Below are positions 41,504 to 51,748 of a stretch of 64,000 bases of DNA, piece by piece. Under the pieces are notes generated by a model. It saw nothing but the letters and a program-made list of their open reading frames with translations, had not been told where the DNA came from and searched no databases. The position numbers were made by a program, and so were the translations under genes. Each line of letters starts with the position of its first letter. Within the stretch, counting starts at the first letter, position 1. The stretch lies in contig JADHOC010000005.1 of the NCBI GenBank assembly GCA_016779205.1, positions 62,001 through 126,000 on the forward strand, read 5' to 3'. Source of the stretch: Planctomycetota bacterium. Lineage in GTDB: Bacteria > Planctomycetota > UBA1135 > GCA-002686595.

Positions 41504-42547
41504 TCAGCGAGGCGCGAGCGCGTGCGCCGAGGGGCGGACGCCGCGGCTGAACTGACCGAACCCGAACCGGGTGGGCTCGTACTTGCCCACCACCGCGACC
41601 TCGGCGCCCCCTTCGGGGACCTCCCGCCCGAGGAGGTGCAGGGCGGCGTTGACGATCATCCGTCTCGACCCCGGCGCCACGAGGTCCGTGGCGGCGCCAA
41701 GGGTGGTGGTGAAGGCCCGGCCGGGCTTGCCGCCGGGGAGCTCGTAGGTCCGGAACCAGGCCAGCGGCATCAGGGGGTCGTTGCGGGCCCCCTCCGCGAC
41801 CTGATCGCCGGGACGCATGCCCATGAGCGGGTCCCCCTCGTCGCCAGGGCCGGCTCGATCGAGGCACTGGCCGAGCATGACGACCTCCGTCCCCTCGAGC
41901 AGGGGCATCCGGACCCGGTACACGTCGCTCGGGCCCCACACGTCACCGTCGGAGAGGCCGCGCAGCGCGGGGTGCTCCGACTTCCCGGGGGCGAGAATCC
42001 CCCGGGTGCTCTGGCTCCTGTGGGCCCCATGGTGGGCGACCCACTTCTCGCCCAGGACGAGGCGGCCGAAGCCGCCCTTCCACTCCGCCTTCGGACCGTT
42101 GTATCCGTTCGCGTAGTGGGCCCAAGGCCCGTCCTTCGCGTTCCGGAAGCCGTGGGTGGCCGTCCGCATCCCCAGCACCGGCTTGCCAGCGGTCAGGTAG
42201 GCGTCGATGGACCGCATCTGCTCGTCGGGCAGGTCCCGGAAGCGCGTGGCGATGACCATCAGGTCCGCCGTCTCCAGGGCCTCGAGGCCGGGGATGTTGT
42301 CGAGGCAGGTCGGGCAGATCTCGCCGCTGGCGGGGTCGATCGGAAACAGGACCGTGCAGCGAACTCCGTGGTGCACCGACAGGATCTTGCCGAGCTGCGG
42401 GAGGGCCTCCTCGCTGCGGTACTCCTCGTCCCCCGCGATGAGCACCACGTGGGGCGCGTCGTCCCCGGCGCCGGGGTAGCTGACCCAGAGGTCGGAGTCG
42501 GGGGCCTGGAGCCCCCCCATCACCATGAGCGTCACGAGTTGAATCAT
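41504..42547 (-). CDS. ThuA-like / class I glutamine amidotransferase-like protein
   Basis: 347 residues from ATG 42547, just 2 bp after the giant TPR gene's stop. A short hydrophobic N-terminus is followed by VVLIAGDEEYRSEEALPQLGKIL, the start of the ThuA-like fold, then ADLMVIATRFRDLPDEQMRSIDAYLTAGKPVLGMRTATHGF and GGKPGRAFTTTLGAATDLVAPGSRRMIVNAALHLLG, the typical end. In this fold the nucleophile Cys of true amidotransferases is missing (GMRTATHGF). Function in the family is unclear, possibly sugar-related. Its place as the last gene of the MoxR/BatA block is unusual. Confidence 0.82.
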   Translation of the reverse strand: MIQLVTLMVMGGLQAPDSDLWVSYPGAGDDAPHVVLIAGDEEYRSEEALPQLGKILSVHHGVRCTVLFPIDPASGEICPTCLDNIPGLEALETADLMVIATRFRDLPDEQMRSIDAYLTAGKPVLGMRTATHGFRNAKDGPWAHYANGYNGPKAEWKGGFGRLVLGEKWVAHHGAHRSQSTRGILAPGKSEHPALRGLSDGDVWGPSDVYRVRMPLLEGTEVVMLGQCLDRAGPGDEGDPLMGMRPGDQVAEGARNDPLMPLAWFRTYELPGGKPGRAFTTTLGAATDLVAPGSRRMIVNAALHLLGREVPEGGAEVAVVGKYEPTRFGFGQFSRGVRPSAHALAPR

Positions 42548-42549
42548 CT

Positions 42550-45500
42550 CTACTTCTTCGCGGCCTCGGCCTTCCGTTCCTCGAGCTTCTCGGCGGCGCG
42601 CGCCGCCGTCTCCGCGGCCTTGGTCCACCGGGCCACGGCGTCCTCGTCCCCGGCCTCGGTCGCCGCGCGGATCAGGGCGGCGGTGAGCGCCTCCGGGCGC
42701 GAGAAGGCCGCCGTCGGCGCGCCGACGGCGAGGGCGGCCTCGGGGCCCTCCCGCTCCAGCACGCCCTCGACCACGCCCGCCACCCTGGAGGTGAGGAGCT
42801 CGCCGTCCGTGAGCATCTGCACCTCGATGCGCTCCGCAGCCTCGGCGCCGCCCAGCTCTCGCAGGGCGTCCACCACCCAGAGCCGCGCTCGGGCCGGGAT
42901 GCCCTCGAGGTCCGCGAGCCCGAGGGCGAGATCCATGGCCTCATCGGCGAGCCCGACCTCGCCCATGCGCACGGCGCACAGCGCGAGGGCCTGCACGGTG
43001 GTGTCCTCCCGCAACCGGCCGTCCCCGAGCCACGCCAGGTGGCTCTCGGCGAACCGCTTGAACCACCGTCCGGGCTCCTCGAGCCCCGCGCCGCCCTCGG
43101 GCAGGACCGCCTCGAGGACATCCCCGGGGAGGGTCATGGGCTCCTCGGGCTGGGCCATCCAGAACCTGTCCGGGTTGCTGACCTCGGCGGGCTTGAACCG
43201 GGCGGTCCCGACCTCGAGGGCGCGGAGCGCGCGGTCCTCGTCGCCAGAGGCGAGGTAGAGGGGTGCGAGCTGCACCGCCACCGAGCGCTGGAGCCCCTTC
43301 GAGAGATCCAGGCTGTCCACGGCGATCTTGCCCAGTCGCTGGAGCGCCTCGGCGGGCCCGACGAGCTCGGCCCAGGTCTTCACCGCGAGCGCCTGGGTTC
43401 GCTCAACCTCCCAGGGACGGCCCCCCGACATGCTCCTGAGCAGCGCGGCGATCGGAGCGATGCGCTCGTCGCCCACGAGGTTCTCCTTCACATCCTCGAT
43501 GAGCTCGGGCAGCGGGACGCTCGAGATCACGTAGGCGCCGTCGTCACCGAAGGGGCTCTCGCTGGCGATCCCGATCAGGGCGCACCACTCGTACAACCGC
43601 AGCGCCATGCCGCGGTCGCCGCTCCGCAGGAGCGTCCGCGCCAGCCGCATGACCTGGGCGGCGTCCATGGGGGGCATGGTGCTCACGAGGCCCTCGAGCG
43701 CCACCGCGGCCTCCCCTGAGATCAGCGCTGGGTGGAGATCCAGGAGCGTCAGGAGCTGGATCTGCGCCAGGCGCCCCCCGGACCGCCTCACCTCGGCCAG
43801 GAGCCGCTCGAGGACCACCTCGGCGCCGCGCTCGGCCACCTCGGCCTGGAGCATGCCCCGGGTCAGCTTCTGGATCCGGTCCAGCTCTGCCGGCTGCACT
43901 CCGCGCAGGTAGCGTTCCTGCTCCGCCACGATCTCGGGGTAGGCGGCGAGCTTCTCGTAGGCGTCGGGCGCCGGCGGCCGCTCCGGGGCCTCGGGGGCAC
44001 GGAAGGCGACGAGGCCTCCTTGCCTGCGGGCCTCGGCCCCGGGGTCATCCCCGCTCGGGGCGGTCTCCCCCGGCCAACGCAGGTTGCCGAGGGGAGAGCG
44101 GCGATAGAAGAGGAAGGACGACATGCGCGCCGCGGGCTGGCCCACGGGGAACTCTCGCCAGAGCCGACGGAAGATGCGGGCCGCGTCCTCCGCTTGTCCC
44201 GCACCCAACGCCTCGCGGACCTCACGGAACGTCCGTGGCAGCCCCTCCTTCTCCGGCTTGTCATCGGCGTTGTAGGTGACGGCGCCGATCGTGAGGGACA
44301 TGGTGCCCGGCGGGAGGACGAACCCGGAGGAACCCGGTTCGGACCCGTCGCCGAGGTCGTCGAGCATTCGCTGCGCCTCGAGGGCGATCTCGGGGGCCTC
44401 CAGCCGCTCCCAGGCCCGCACGGCCTGCCGGAGCACGCGCTTCTTGTCATCGTCGTCCTTCGCGACGGGGACGCGGCGTATGAGCGTCTGCGCGGCGGCG
44501 AGCTCCTGGCCCAGCTGCAGCTGGGCATCGCGGATCAGGTCGAGCCGCCTCCACTCCGTCTCCTCGTCCGGCTCGAACCCCTCGAGCAGCGCAAGGGCGT
44601 CCCCCGGTCGGTCCCATTGGAAGTAGAGCAGCGCCCGAGCGAAGTCCAGTGCCGTCGCCGTCGACGATTCGGGGGCCTCTTCCGCGAGCGCGGCCATGAA
44701 GGCATCCCTCGCGGGCCCGTCGAACGCTGCGGCGAGCTGCTCGCTGGCCTGGCGGCGCTGATAGTCGTCCTCGCTGTCCGCGGCGAGCGCCACGAAGGCC
44801 TGCGCGCCGTCGCCCACCAGCGCCTCCGGTCCCTCCAGCGCGCAGCGGTGGATCACGATCGCGGCGTCCAGGATCTCCACCTGGGAGCCCAGGGTCGACC
44901 GGATCTCACGGCACACGTCGAGCACCAGCTGGTGGCTGTGCGGCACGTCGACGAGCCGGGACACATAGAACTCCAGGAGGTCCGCGCCGTCCTCCAGCGC
45001 ACCCGGTAGGGAGTCGCGGATGAAGTTCGCCATCTCCTCGGGGAGCTCCCCGGGGGCCTCGGCGATCATGCCGAGCAGGAACCGCGCTCGCCCCTGGGCC
45101 TCCAGCTTCGACCAGATGGACCGCAGCGACGACGAGCGGTCCTCCTCCGGCAGCAGGAGCAGGACCGGGACCAGCCCGAACGCGTAGGCCTCGCTGAAGC
45201 CGTCCACGAGCGCCTGGACCTGTTCGGCCGAGACGGCCGCCTCCCCGAAGCGATCGGCGAGCTTCGGAAGGACCCGCACCAGACGGGAGTTCTTCTCCGG
45301 GTCCCCCACGATCAGGCCCACCAGGTAGCGGGCCAGGGCGAGGCCGGTCTCCTCGCCGAGCGCTGGCACGAGGGCGTCGATCAGCTCCTCGATCTGGTAG
45401 GGATTCGGCGAGCTGGCCAGGGAGAGCCGCAGCCAGTCGCGCGCGACGCGGAGGGACAGCTCCTCGTCGTCGGCGCTCCTCGCCGCCGCGAAGAGCACCG

Positions 45501-48500
45501 CCATGCCCTGGAGCTCGTCCTCCTCGAGCCGCCCCACGTTGGCCCGCTGCACGACGGCGCGGACCCGCTCGAGGTCCCCCGCCGCGACGGCGGTGAGCGC
45601 CGCGGCGACGGCCTCATCGAAGGGGATCTGGCCGCCGCTGTCTCCGAGCTCCGCGCTCCCCCCGCCGAGGCGCGAGCGCCAGCGGTTCGCGTCGTCGCGG
45701 TCTTCGGGGAGGCTCGCCAGGAGCACCGTCGCCTGGGGGACCAGGCCCCAGCGGACCCGGGTCACCATGGCGTCCTCCAGGAGCCGATCATCCCCGGGGA
45801 ACGCCGCGAGCAACCGCTCGTCCAGGACCTGGGCGGCGTCGACCCGGCCCGTCCCGAAGCTGACGCGCCGCACGATCTCGGCGCGGCTCCCGAGGCGTGG
45901 GTGCTGCGCGATACGCCGCGCCGAGGGCTCCACCCCCTCTCCGCCGCGGTCCGCGTCTGCGGACGCGAAGGCCCGCGGCAGCTCCAGCTCCACGGCGCCG
46001 ACCTGGTCGGCGAGGAAGCCGTCGAGCTCGGCCTCGGTCATGGTCGCGAGCATCCCTCGCAGGACACGCTCACCAAACTGGTCCAGCTCGTCCACGTTGC
46101 GGGGCATGAAGCGGCGGAGCTTGTCCTCCTCCTCCTCGCGCTTGTTCTCCAAGAGCAAGCGGCGACCGATCAGGATCCCGTGGGCGCGTCGGTAGAGCTC
46201 CAGCGCGGCGGCGTCGTCCCCCAGCGCCTCGCGCAGCTCGCCCACCTTGGTCAGCAGGCCGATGTCCGACGGGCTCGCCGCGAGCACCGCCTGGTAACGC
46301 TCCAGCGACCGCTCGGTGTAGCCCGCCTTCTCGAAGCGCTCCGCCGCGTTCTTCTGATACATCTCCCCGTCGGGGAACTCCCGGGTGAGGTCAAACGTCC
46401 GCGCCGCGGACCGCTCGTCCCCCGCCTCCAGGAAGGCGTCGCCGAGGTCCAGGAAGACCTCCGGCGGGACCAGCTCGCCCAGCCCAACCAGCCGGCGACC
46501 GAAGGCGAGCAGCTGCTCCTCGTCCCCCTCGCGCCCCTTCACGTTGAAGCTCGCCCGGGCAGGCTTGGAGAGCTCCATGAGCTCCCGCAGCACCGACGCG
46601 CGGCGCGGCCCGGCGGACGCGAGCAGGCTCTGGAGGGCCGTGACCTGGCCCTTGTCGTCCCCGGTCTCCTCCGCGAGGTCCGCCAGGAGCTGGTAGAGGT
46701 ACGCCGCATCCTCACGTCCCGCGAGGCGCTCCAGGGTGATGCGGCGCGCCCACTGCACCATCTCCGGGCGAGGCGGCGCGTCCACGAGCATGTTGAGGAG
46801 CCCGTCGATGGCGATGGTGAACACGTCGTCCTTCGGCGCCGTCTCCGCCAGGAACTGGAACATCCCCACCGCGCGGTCCGCCTGCTTGACCTGCTTCATC
46901 AGGCCCGCCATGAGCAGGTAGGAGTCGATGCGCTCGGGGTGCGCCACCAGCCCGCGCCGGTAGGCGTCGATGGCCTCCTCGCGCATGCCCGAGAGGGAGA
47001 GCACCCCCGCCTCGAACTCGGCCGAGGAGTCGTCGCCCCCGGGCAGCTCCTGGAGCCGCATGAGCGTGGTCCGCGCCTCGTCCGGCCGGCCTCGCTCGAG
47101 CTGGCTCATGGCGAGCTGACGGTAGTAGTCGGGGCGGCCGTCCGGGTCGATCTCGATGAGGCGGCCGACCGCCTCCTCGTAGTTGAAGAAGTCGTTGCAG
47201 GCGAGATAGACCCGCGCCTTCTCCGACAGGGCCTCCAGCTCCGACCCGCCCTTCAGCTTGAGGAACTCGTCGATGATCTCGGCGGCGGAGACCGCGTCCC
47301 CCACCTTGGTGTAGAGGCGCACGAGGAGCCCGCTGTCCCGATCGGTGGCCTCGCCCCCCACGAGCTTGCGCTCGATGTCGATGGCGATGTCGGCCAGCAC
47401 GCCGAGCCGGGCCGCCACGGTCATCATGCGGTCCTCCACGAAGCGTCGGCGGGCGAGGGACTTCACCCGACGCCACAGCTCGCGCCACAGCTCCAGCGCC
47501 TGCTCCTCGCGGCCGACCTCCGAGTACAGCCACGCCAGCCGCATCTCGAGGTCCTCGCCCGCCCGGCCCTCGCCGCGGGCGGCGCGGACCCCCTCCAGGG
47601 TCCGGACCGCGCTCTCCAGCTCGCCGATGCGCTCGTAACCGTCGGAGAGCGGCATGCGCGCGGCGGACCCGGCCGGCGCCATCCCGTCGAGGCGATCCAG
47701 GCTCTCCCGGGCGGCGTCGATCTGCCCGCGCTCGAGGCGGAGCTCGAAGAGGAAGAGCAGCGCCGTCTCGCGGAGCTCGGCGCTGTCGACCACGCGCTCG
47801 GCGGCGCGGACGGCCAGCTCGTCGAGCCCGAGGCTCCGCAGCATCTCCGCGGCCTGGAGGAGCGCGCCGGGCTCGATGGAGCCGGTGTCCTCTGCGGGAA
47901 ACCACGACTCCCACACGTCGATGGCCGCGGCCCGGTCCCCGTTCTCGAGGTAGTGACGGCAGAGTCCCTGGCGCCAGAGCAGCTCGTCAGGTTCGCCCGC
48001 GATCCACTCCCGGTAGACCCCGAGCATCTCCTCCACCCGGTCCGCCTCGCGGTACATCTCCAGCAGCCGGACCCGATCCTCGCGGCTGAAGGTCGCCGCG
48101 GAGTCCCCCTGGGTCATGGCGATGGCCTCGTCGGTCTCTCCCGTCTCCCGCAGCAGCTCGATCCACATGCGGCGCGCCTCGGGCGGGAGGCCATCCCGCT
48201 CGGAGTCGAAGCGCTCGAGGAGCGCCGGGAGGGAGCCGTCGCCGCGGTGGGCCTCGGCCAGGAGGGTCAGGCCGTAGCGGCGCTCCCGAGCCACGGTGGA
48301 GAGGTGCACGCCGCGCCAGGCGGCGTCCTGGGCCCGCGCCCAGTCCCGGGCGCCGATGGACCACTCCGCGACGCGGAGCTCCCCGTTGGCCGCCGCCTTG
48401 CGGCGCCGCTTGACCTCGTCCGTGGGCGCGCCCTCCGGCGCCACGGTCGGCACGACGTAGAGCGCGGCCGCCTCCCCGGGCCGCCCCAGGAGCGCGAGGA

Positions 48501-49260
48501 CGGTGGCGCAGCGGTTCCGGAGCTCCGGCGTGACGCCGGGCTCCCTCGCGAAGCCGGCGAGGGCGTCCTTCTGGTCCTCCCCCCCCGTCTCCATGGACAT
48601 GAGCGCCATGCGCAGGCGCAGGCGGGTGCGCTGCTCGGAGTCCGCGACGTCGGGCAAGAGCGCGCCGTAGGCCTCGAGGGCGTCGACCGTCTCGCCGCGG
48701 GCGTCGAGGAGCTGCGCGTACGCCAACCGGCTGTCGAGGTCCCCCTCGTCCTTGGCGAGGCGCTTGAACTCGCGGGTGGCGTCCTTCAGGTCGCCGTGAC
48801 GCCAGGCCACCCAGCCCAGGATCCGGCGCGTGGTGACGGCGTCGCTCTTGCCACGGGAGAGGTTGCGGAGCTCGTCCTTGAGGAGGTCGACGCCCTCCGG
48901 GTAGGCCGCCGCGGCGCTGAAGAGGGCGCCGGCCTCGGTGCGGGCCTCGGCGGAATCGAGCCCCTGCCCCTCGAGCCCGGCGAGCCGCGCCAGGAGCTCA
49001 GGGGGGAGCTCCTTGACCACCGGCTCCAGCTCCGGAGCGGGCGGCGCGGGCCCCTCCTGCCCCGCAGCGTTGTTGATCACGACGACGGCGCCGCCCTGCT
49101 TCACGGCGGAGGCGCGCTTCAGCACAGAGAGCCCCTGAGCCGGGGCGAGCCGAATGCCCTGGATGGACTGCGCCGCCAGGGACTCCATGGGCACGGAGCC
49201 CGTGAGGACGAGCGCGAGCGCGAGCGCGAGGCGGTTCATGGCGCGGGGGGCGTCGGTCAT
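42550..49260 (-). CDS. Giant secreted TPR-repeat protein (2236 residues)
   Basis: The start ATG overlaps the VWA gene stop by 4 bp; ATG 49239 (MNRLALALALVLTGS) is an alternative with the signal peptide. The whole length is alpha-helical repeats, with TPR-like units such as LLVRLYTKVGDAVSAAEII, QLAMSQLERGRPDEARTTL and RLAYAQLLDARGETVDALEAYGALL. No catalytic motif was seen. BatB/D/E-type operons often carry a TPR protein (BatC, BatE), so this may be a hugely enlarged BatE-like scaffold in the periplasm. It is the biggest gene of the window, about 10% of its length. Confidence 0.85.
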   Translation of the reverse strand: MTDAPRAMNRLALALALVLTGSVPMESLAAQSIQGIRLAPAQGLSVLKRASAVKQGGAVVVINNAAGQEGPAPPAPELEPVVKELPPELLARLAGLEGQGLDSAEARTEAGALFSAAAAYPEGVDLLKDELRNLSRGKSDAVTTRRILGWVAWRHGDLKDATREFKRLAKDEGDLDSRLAYAQLLDARGETVDALEAYGALLPDVADSEQRTRLRLRMALMSMETGGEDQKDALAGFAREPGVTPELRNRCATVLALLGRPGEAAALYVVPTVAPEGAPTDEVKRRRKAAANGELRVAEWSIGARDWARAQDAAWRGVHLSTVARERRYGLTLLAEAHRGDGSLPALLERFDSERDGLPPEARRMWIELLRETGETDEAIAMTQGDSAATFSREDRVRLLEMYREADRVEEMLGVYREWIAGEPDELLWRQGLCRHYLENGDRAAAIDVWESWFPAEDTGSIEPGALLQAAEMLRSLGLDELAVRAAERVVDSAELRETALLFLFELRLERGQIDAARESLDRLDGMAPAGSAARMPLSDGYERIGELESAVRTLEGVRAARGEGRAGEDLEMRLAWLYSEVGREEQALELWRELWRRVKSLARRRFVEDRMMTVAARLGVLADIAIDIERKLVGGEATDRDSGLLVRLYTKVGDAVSAAEIIDEFLKLKGGSELEALSEKARVYLACNDFFNYEEAVGRLIEIDPDGRPDYYRQLAMSQLERGRPDEARTTLMRLQELPGGDDSSAEFEAGVLSLSGMREEAIDAYRRGLVAHPERIDSYLLMAGLMKQVKQADRAVGMFQFLAETAPKDDVFTIAIDGLLNMLVDAPPRPEMVQWARRITLERLAGREDAAYLYQLLADLAEETGDDKGQVTALQSLLASAGPRRASVLRELMELSKPARASFNVKGREGDEEQLLAFGRRLVGLGELVPPEVFLDLGDAFLEAGDERSAARTFDLTREFPDGEMYQKNAAERFEKAGYTERSLERYQAVLAASPSDIGLLTKVGELREALGDDAAALELYRRAHGILIGRRLLLENKREEEEDKLRRFMPRNVDELDQFGERVLRGMLATMTEAELDGFLADQVGAVELELPRAFASADADRGGEGVEPSARRIAQHPRLGSRAEIVRRVSFGTGRVDAAQVLDERLLAAFPGDDRLLEDAMVTRVRWGLVPQATVLLASLPEDRDDANRWRSRLGGGSAELGDSGGQIPFDEAVAAALTAVAAGDLERVRAVVQRANVGRLEEDELQGMAVLFAAARSADDEELSLRVARDWLRLSLASSPNPYQIEELIDALVPALGEETGLALARYLVGLIVGDPEKNSRLVRVLPKLADRFGEAAVSAEQVQALVDGFSEAYAFGLVPVLLLLPEEDRSSSLRSIWSKLEAQGRARFLLGMIAEAPGELPEEMANFIRDSLPGALEDGADLLEFYVSRLVDVPHSHQLVLDVCREIRSTLGSQVEILDAAIVIHRCALEGPEALVGDGAQAFVALAADSEDDYQRRQASEQLAAAFDGPARDAFMAALAEEAPESSTATALDFARALLYFQWDRPGDALALLEGFEPDEETEWRRLDLIRDAQLQLGQELAAAQTLIRRVPVAKDDDDKKRVLRQAVRAWERLEAPEIALEAQRMLDDLGDGSEPGSSGFVLPPGTMSLTIGAVTYNADDKPEKEGLPRTFREVREALGAGQAEDAARIFRRLWREFPVGQPAARMSSFLFYRRSPLGNLRWPGETAPSGDDPGAEARRQGGLVAFRAPEAPERPPAPDAYEKLAAYPEIVAEQERYLRGVQPAELDRIQKLTRGMLQAEVAERGAEVVLERLLAEVRRSGGRLAQIQLLTLLDLHPALISGEAAVALEGLVSTMPPMDAAQVMRLARTLLRSGDRGMALRLYEWCALIGIASESPFGDDGAYVISSVPLPELIEDVKENLVGDERIAPIAALLRSMSGGRPWEVERTQALAVKTWAELVGPAEALQRLGKIAVDSLDLSKGLQRSVAVQLAPLYLASGDEDRALRALEVGTARFKPAEVSNPDRFWMAQPEEPMTLPGDVLEAVLPEGGAGLEEPGRWFKRFAESHLAWLGDGRLREDTTVQALALCAVRMGEVGLADEAMDLALGLADLEGIPARARLWVVDALRELGGAEAAERIEVQMLTDGELLTSRVAGVVEGVLEREGPEAALAVGAPTAAFSRPEALTAALIRAATEAGDEDAVARWTKAAETAARAAEKLEERKAEAAKK

Positions 49261-51743
49261 GAGGAGCGTCGGGTCTCGCCCCGGGGCCAGCGTCGGTACG
49301 CGATGTCGAGGAGGTAGGCGAGGAGCGCGAGGAAGGCGAACCAGGGGGAGAGCTCCTTCAGGGCGATCACGCCCCCCTCCCGCTCCGCGGTGGGCGAGGC
49401 GGCCAGCGCCGCGCCGAACCGTCCGGCCACAGCGGGATCGACCTGCAGCTCGCGAACGCCGCCGCCGAGGGCATCGAGGGCGAGGCGCTCCCGAGCCGGT
49501 CGATCCGCGGCGCCCGCGAGGACCCGGAGCCCCTCGTCCTGACGGACGGGCAGCCGAACCTCGAAGCGATCCGGTGAGACCTGCTCGAACGCGAGTCGGT
49601 CGGGCTCATCTGCGCCTTCGACGACGCGCTCGGCGGCGGGTCGCGCGCCGACGGCCGCCGCGCGCCGCTCCGCCACGAGGAGGGCGCCGTCGGGGTCCCG
49701 GTCGAGGCGGAACGCGAAGGGCGAGGCGGTGTCCGACGCGGTCCGCGCGAGGGCGCGGGCCATGAGCTCGCCGTAGCCGTCCCAGCCCTGCCAGGGCTCG
49801 GTCCCCGGCCCCGTGGGCTCGGTGGTCAGGGCGCTCACGCGGCCGAGCCCGTAGCGCCAGGAGGCGAGGACCGGGTGCCCCTCGTCGGCGGTCTCGAGGA
49901 CCCGCTCGGCCCCCGGACGCGCCCGCGTCTCCACGTAGCCCCCCAGCGGCGGCGTCAACTCGGGGTCCACGTCCCCCCACCACGCGGCGCCCCCGCGGGC
50001 GCGCACCTGGACGACGCCGGGGCGGTAGGCGGGGAGCTTGGCGCTCGCCGGCTGCTTGAGGAGGATCTCGGGGAGGTTGAATCGGTTGGGCACGGAGTAG
50101 AAGCGCCCCTGCCCCCAGTTCGCGAGCCCCACGAGGAACTCGGAGTGAGCGTCCGATCCGATCAGGACCGTGGAGACGTTCATGCCCTCCTGGGCCATGC
50201 GGCGCAGGAGCGGCTCGAAGGCGCCCGTCTCCACCCCGCCGTCGGTGAGGATCATCACGTGCTTGAAGCGCGTGCGGACGTTCTTCAGGCCGTAGTAGGC
50301 CTCCTCGATGGCGGGCAGGATCACCGTGCCGCCGCCCGCATCGAGGCGGTTGAGGGCGCGCTCGATCTCGATGGAGTTCGACGCGGGCTGGATCGGAACC
50401 GCCCAGCGCTTGGCGCCGTAGAACTCCACCAGCCCCACCTTGTCGTGGGGCAGGAGACGGCGGATGGAGAGCCGCGCCACCTCCTTGGCGAGCTGGACGC
50501 GGTTGCCGCCCATGGAGCCCGAGGTGTCGATGATCACCACGAGCGTCGTGCTGGGGTCGCGCTTCTCCTCCTTCTGGACGAACTCCACCGGGAGGATCTC
50601 CTCCAGGGGCTGGTCGTGGAAGCCGCCGGGTCCGAAGGCGGCGTCGCCGCCCGCGGCCAGCAGGCCGACGCTGCCGGCGGACACGCGCTGGACGAGCTCC
50701 TCCTGCCACGCCTCGGGCACCGCCGTCGCGGGGCGGTCATCCAGGACCACCAGCTCCGCGCGATCCAGGGACTCCGCCGTGGGCATGCCATCCACCACGT
50801 CCACCTGGAACCCGCCGCCCACGAGGTCCGCCAGCGCCTCGCCGCCGCCGGCCACGCGGTCGCCGAGGTAGAGGACCCGGGTGGGGTCCTGGACGCAGAG
50901 GGTTCGTTCCATCCGGAGGTCGCCGCCCACCGGGTCCGCACCGTCGGTGACGGTGACCTCGACGGCGAGGTCCATGAACCCGGCGACCTCGGGCTCGAAG
51001 CCCAGGCGCAGGCGCGTCCGCCCGTTCACGGCGACCCCCTCCGCGCGATCGAGCTCGCCATCGGGCCCGATCAGGGCGCAGGTCACCACCTGCCCGCCAC
51101 CCAGGAGGGTGACGTCCAGGTTCACCTGCTGCCCCACCCGGCCGGCGCCGCCGACGACATCGAGCCCCACGGGACAGAGGTCACCCGCGGCCCCGTCGAG
51201 GGCCGTCCACTCCAAGCCGACACCGCGGGCGGCCGCGTCCGCGAGGGCCCGCGCCCAGTGTGCGCCGCCGGGGTCATCGGTGGCGAGGCCGTCGGAGAGC
51301 ACGGTCACGGAGGCGTCTCGCGCCCCTTCGGGGATCTCCCGCAGGGCCGCCTCGAGGGCGCGACCGAGGGGGGACCCGCCCGAGCCCATCACCGTACGTC
51401 GCTCGACGTCCTCGAATGCCTCGAGGGCCGGTCGGCCGTCGCCGCCGAGCTCCACCACCGTGTAGGACTCGTCCGGGCGCCGTCCGGCGATGGCCGCCGC
51501 GACGAGTTCGCGCGCCGCCCCGTCGGCCTCCGCGGTGACGCTCTCGGTCCGGTCGATGACCAGCACACGGTGGGCCCTCGCATCGACCACCCGCGAGACC
51601 GGTCGAGCGGCGGCGAAGACCACCAGCAGCAGCGCGAGGGAACGAAGCACCGCGTGGGTCCGGTCGCTGGTGCGGAGCGGCCCCACCCAGGGGAGGAGCG
51701 CCGCCACAGCGAGGACGAGGAGCGTGGGCTGGAGGAACTGCAT
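49257..51743 (-). CDS. Membrane-anchored VWA-domain protein with a glutamine-amidotransferase-like domain
   Basis: 828 residues from ATG 51743, 5 bp after the previous stop; a longer frame into the upstream gene is rejected. Two hydrophobic helices at the N-terminus (about 4-20 and 32-48). A first VWA-like fold (about 58-180) is degenerate (VIDRTES in place of DxSxS). A GATase1-like part (about 285-395, VLYLGDR to LPVEF) surrounds a full VWA domain with MIDAS DTSGS (406-410) and LTDGG. A C-terminal transmembrane helix (WFAFLALLAYLLDIAYRRW) ends it. This is the family of BatA/CFB-like proteins common in planctomycete MoxR operons. Probably assembles protein complexes in the periplasm. Confidence 0.86.
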   Translation of the reverse strand: MQFLQPTLLVLAVAALLPWVGPLRTSDRTHAVLRSLALLLVVFAAARPVSRVVDARAHRVLVIDRTESVTAEADGAARELVAAAIAGRRPDESYTVVELGGDGRPALEAFEDVERRTVMGSGGSPLGRALEAALREIPEGARDASVTVLSDGLATDDPGGAHWARALADAAARGVGLEWTALDGAAGDLCPVGLDVVGGAGRVGQQVNLDVTLLGGGQVVTCALIGPDGELDRAEGVAVNGRTRLRLGFEPEVAGFMDLAVEVTVTDGADPVGGDLRMERTLCVQDPTRVLYLGDRVAGGGEALADLVGGGFQVDVVDGMPTAESLDRAELVVLDDRPATAVPEAWQEELVQRVSAGSVGLLAAGGDAAFGPGGFHDQPLEEILPVEFVQKEEKRDPSTTLVVIIDTSGSMGGNRVQLAKEVARLSIRRLLPHDKVGLVEFYGAKRWAVPIQPASNSIEIERALNRLDAGGGTVILPAIEEAYYGLKNVRTRFKHVMILTDGGVETGAFEPLLRRMAQEGMNVSTVLIGSDAHSEFLVGLANWGQGRFYSVPNRFNLPEILLKQPASAKLPAYRPGVVQVRARGGAAWWGDVDPELTPPLGGYVETRARPGAERVLETADEGHPVLASWRYGLGRVSALTTEPTGPGTEPWQGWDGYGELMARALARTASDTASPFAFRLDRDPDGALLVAERRAAAVGARPAAERVVEGADEPDRLAFEQVSPDRFEVRLPVRQDEGLRVLAGAADRPARERLALDALGGGVRELQVDPAVAGRFGAALAASPTAEREGGVIALKELSPWFAFLALLAYLLDIAYRRWPRGETRRSS

Positions 51744-51748
51744 GACGT

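Noticed and set aside
45901..49317. Plus-strand open frame of 1138 codons opposite the giant TPR gene
   Set aside because: Shadow of the TPR gene; no motif, and no promoter or ribosome binding site.
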